Part shown: positions 5,612-7,478 of the stretch, piece after piece | Layout: every line of letters begins with the position of its first letter | How positions within the stretch are numbered: position 1 is the stretch's first letter | NCBI GenBank assembly: GCA_002413095.1 | Contig: DHWI01000018.1 | Location: 8,314 to 15,791, forward strand | From: Thermoleophilia bacterium UBA5186 | Lineage (GTDB): Bacteria > Actinomycetota > Thermoleophilia > Gaiellales > Gaiellaceae | Reading direction: 5' to 3' | Length of the DNA stretch: 7,478 nt | Made by a program: the position numbers and the translations under genes | The notes under the pieces: model-generated | Database searches by the model: none | The model's input: the letters and a program-made list of their open reading frames with translations, nothing else | Told to the model about the DNA's origin: nothing

Positions 5612-7478
5612 CGCAGCATCGTCATCGCCGCCGGCGTCGGGCCGCCATCGCCGTCGCAGGCGTGCTCGTGGCGGCCGTCGGTGTGCTCATCGTGCTGAAT
5701 GCGCAGACCGATCAGACCGGCTCGCCCGCCGCGAAACGTGCGGCCAGGGCTCCGCGCAGGGCCGCCGAGCCCGCCGCACGGCGCGTCCGTGCGCTCCTCC
5801 ATCTCGTTGCGCAGAAGCGGGGAAGCCTGGGCGCTCCCCTGCAGGACGCCGCCGGCGCTAGCCTCGGCCGTGGCTTGGCCCTCCTGCTCGGCGGGCTGAC
5901 CGCCGCCGACACGTCGACCAACGCCGTGCACAGGGTCTCCGTGACCCGTGACCGCGCGCTTGCCCGGCTGCCCGTCGCCGTCCACGACGCGGCGGCCGTC
6001 GCGCTCGGGCCGGCCGTCTACCTCTTCGGGGGCGGCGACGGCTTGACGCAGCACCGCGAGATCCTGCGCGTCGACTCCGCGACCGGACGGACGGCGCTCG
6101 CCGGTCAGCTCCCCGACGCGAGCTCGGATCAGGCGGCTGCCGCGATCGCGGGTACCGCGTACGTCGTCGGCGGCTACGACGGGCGCCGCTGGCTGGACAC
6201 GATCGTCTCGTGGCGCCCCGGCGCGGCCTCCAAGGTCGTCGCGCACCTCCCGGCTCCCCTCCGCTACGCCGCGGTTGCCGCGGTCCGGGGCGCGCTGGTC
6301 GTCGCCGGCGGATCGCTCCCGGACGGGCGCGCGAGCGACTCCGTCTACGTCTTCCGTCCCGGCGATCTGCGGCCCGTGCGCCTCGGCCGGCTCCCGGCCC
6401 CGACGACGCATGCCGCTGCTGCCGCCGTCGGCGATCAGGCGATCGTCGTGGGCGGCCGCGGGGCGCAAACAGGAACGCCGACCGCGCGGCTGGTCGCGAT
6501 CGACGTCGCGCGACACAGGATTCGCGTGGTCGGGACGCTGCCGACGCCGCTCTCAGACGCGACCGCCGTCGCAGCCAGCAGCGGCATCCTCGTCGCCGGG
6601 GGGCGTTCCGCGGGCGGAACCGTCTCGGACGTCTCGCAGCTCGTGCCGGGGACGCGCGTAGCGGCGCGAGCCGTCGCGCGACACGTTCTGTCGAGGGCGA
6701 ACGTCTATGCGGCCGACGGCGCGAACATGCTGAGCGGCGCGGCGAACCTCGCGCTCCCGCGCATCTACGTCCCGAACAGCCAGAGCAACACGGTCGACGT
6801 GATCGACCCGGCCACCCGCAAGGTCGTCGAGCACTTCGCGGTGGGGAGCCTGCCGCAGCACGTGACGCCCTCGTACGACCTGAAGACCCTGTATGTGCTG
6901 AACGACGTGGGAAACAGCGTCACGCCGATCGACCCGCAGACCGGCAAGCCCGGGAACCCGATCCCGGTCGACGACCCGTACAACATGTACTTCACGCCCG
7001 ACGGCCGCTTCGCGATCGTCGTCGCCGAGCGGCTCCACCGCCTGGACTTTCGCGACGCGCACACGTTCCGGCTCCACCATTCTCTGCCCGTCCCGTGCGC
7101 GGGCATCGACCATATGGATTTCTCCGCCGACGAGACGTATGCGATCGCGAGCTGTGAGTTCTCGGGCCAGCTCCTGAAGGTGGACGTCCGGACCCAGCGG
7201 GTGGTCGCGACACTGAGCCTGCCCCGCCAAGGCGGGATGCCGCAGGACGTGAAGCTCTCCCCCGATGGGCGCGTGTTCTACGTCGCCGACATGCGCGCGA
7301 ACGGTCTGTGGGAGATCGACGGCGCGCACCTGAAGGTGATCGGGTTCCTTCCGACCGGACTCGGCGTGCACGGTCTCTACCCGAGCCGCGACGCGCGCTA
7401 CCTCTACGCCACGAACCGCGGCGAGGGGTCGATCTCGGTGATCAGCTTCCGGACAAGGAAGGTCGTCAAGAAGTGGCG
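5602..7478 (+). CDS. Membrane-anchored double beta-propeller protein: kelch repeats plus YVTN/YncE-like repeats (3' end outside window)
   Basis: The frame stays open from the ATG at 5602 to the window edge (625 codons). A basic N-terminus (RRRRR near 9-13) precedes one hydrophobic segment (about 14-33), so it is a signal anchor or uncleaved signal with the rest outside. An Ala/Arg-rich linker follows. Six kelch-type repeats are marked by glycine pairs at about 97, 143, 190, 236, 284 and 333, at 46-49 residue spacing. From about 386 a second propeller begins, with YVTN-like strands RIYVPNSQSNTVDVID, LYVLND, FAIVVAE, YAIASCE, FYVADM and LYATNRGEGSISVIS, about every 42 residues. Neighbouring blades place H420, N461, H504, D549 and H590 at equivalent sites, which may line a ligand or metal pocket (inference). 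YncE-like propellers are generally envelope or periplasmic binding proteins, rarely enzymes. Ten-base overlap with the membrane-protein gene implies coupled translation and shared function. No frameshift was seen at the domain junction. Confidence 0.88.
   Translation, partial: MRVAQHRHRRRRRAAIAVAGVLVAAVGVLIVLNAQTDQTGSPAAKRAARAPRRAAEPAARRVRALLHLVAQKRGSLGAPLQDAAGASLGRGLALLLGGLTAADTSTNAVHRVSVTRDRALARLPVAVHDAAAVALGPAVYLFGGGDGLTQHREILRVDSATGRTALAGQLPDASSDQAAAAIAGTAYVVGGYDGRRWLDTIVSWRPGAASKVVAHLPAPLRYAAVAAVRGALVVAGGSLPDGRASDSVYVFRPGDLRPVRLGRLPAPTTHAAAAAVGDQAIVVGGRGAQTGTPTARLVAIDVARHRIRVVGTLPTPLSDATAVAASSGILVAGGRSAGGTVSDVSQLVPGTRVAARAVARHVLSRANVYAADGANMLSGAANLALPRIYVPNSQSNTVDVIDPATRKVVEHFAVGSLPQHVTPSYDLKTLYVLNDVGNSVTPIDPQTGKPGNPIPVDDPYNMYFTPDGRFAIVVAERLHRLDFRDAHTFRLHHSLPVPCAGIDHMDFSADETYAIASCEFSGQLLKVDVRTQRVVATLSLPRQGGMPQDVKLSPDGRVFYVADMRANGLWEIDGAHLKVIGFLPTGLGVHGLYPSRDARYLYATNRGEGSISVISFRTRKVVKKW

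Noticed and set aside
5449..6516. Minus-strand open frame opposite the membrane protein and kelch region
   Set aside because: No domain, Arg/Gly/Asp-rich, and it crosses the ends of two supported genes; codon-composition shadow.
6600..6740. Possible frameshift or gene boundary between the kelch and YVTN parts of the propeller protein
   Set aside because: The frame was read codon by codon from 5602 to the window edge with no stop, and the linker keeps the same GC-rich codon use, so one fused gene is the simplest reading.
6553..7371. Minus-strand open frame opposite the YVTN propeller
   Set aside because: The plus strand shows regular YVTN repeats in one continuous frame; the antisense product has only a Val/Arg/Asp-rich periodicity reflecting those repeats.

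Overview
The window comes from a very GC-rich bacterium; G or C fills most third codon positions in every gene (judged by eye, not computed). Heavy use of GTG starts, four-base start/stop overlaps, promoters that look leaderless and almost no TTA codons fit Actinomycetota. The overall style suggests Thermoleophilia (Solirubrobacterales or Gaiellales), but that is an impression only. There are seven protein genes, no RNA genes, no mobile elements and no gene-free stretch longer than about 80 bases.

Left arm (1-1862, minus strand): an operon reading toward base 1. It encodes an exported lipoprotein with a probable PsbP/LpqN-like domain, then two different ABC ATPases of the LolD/MacB type. The genes are joined by GTGA overlaps. 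The second ATPase is cut by the window edge, and no permease is visible, so one is expected just outside.

Centre (1863-3946): an 81-base divergent intergenic region, then an OmpR-family response regulator and its sensor histidine kinase, joined by an ATGA overlap. Both divergent genes have a TANNNT hexamer exactly six bases before the start codon, the usual sign of leaderless actinobacterial transcripts. Upstream of the lipoprotein -10 lies a perfect 7-4-7 direct repeat with 11-bp period, placed as PhoB-type regulators place their boxes. The likely circuit is that the kinase senses an envelope signal and the regulator switches on the lipoprotein/ABC operon, perhaps also its own gene.

Right arm (3947-7478, plus strand): a polytopic membrane protein resembling GT-C glycosyltransferases, with a large C-terminal extracytoplasmic region. 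It overlaps by ten bases a membrane-anchored protein made of six kelch repeats followed by a YVTN/YncE-type beta-propeller, which runs off the window. Between the kinase and the membrane protein lies a second 16-bp element matching the first regulator box at 12 of 16 positions in the same orientation to its downstream gene, and an 8-bp inverted repeat. This suggests, but does not prove, that one two-component system controls both arms.

The points most worth following up are the paired regulator boxes, the divergent leaderless promoters, the double-propeller surface protein with an H/N/H/D/H series at equivalent blade positions, and the lipoprotein-ABC-two-component module as a possible envelope sensing and export system.
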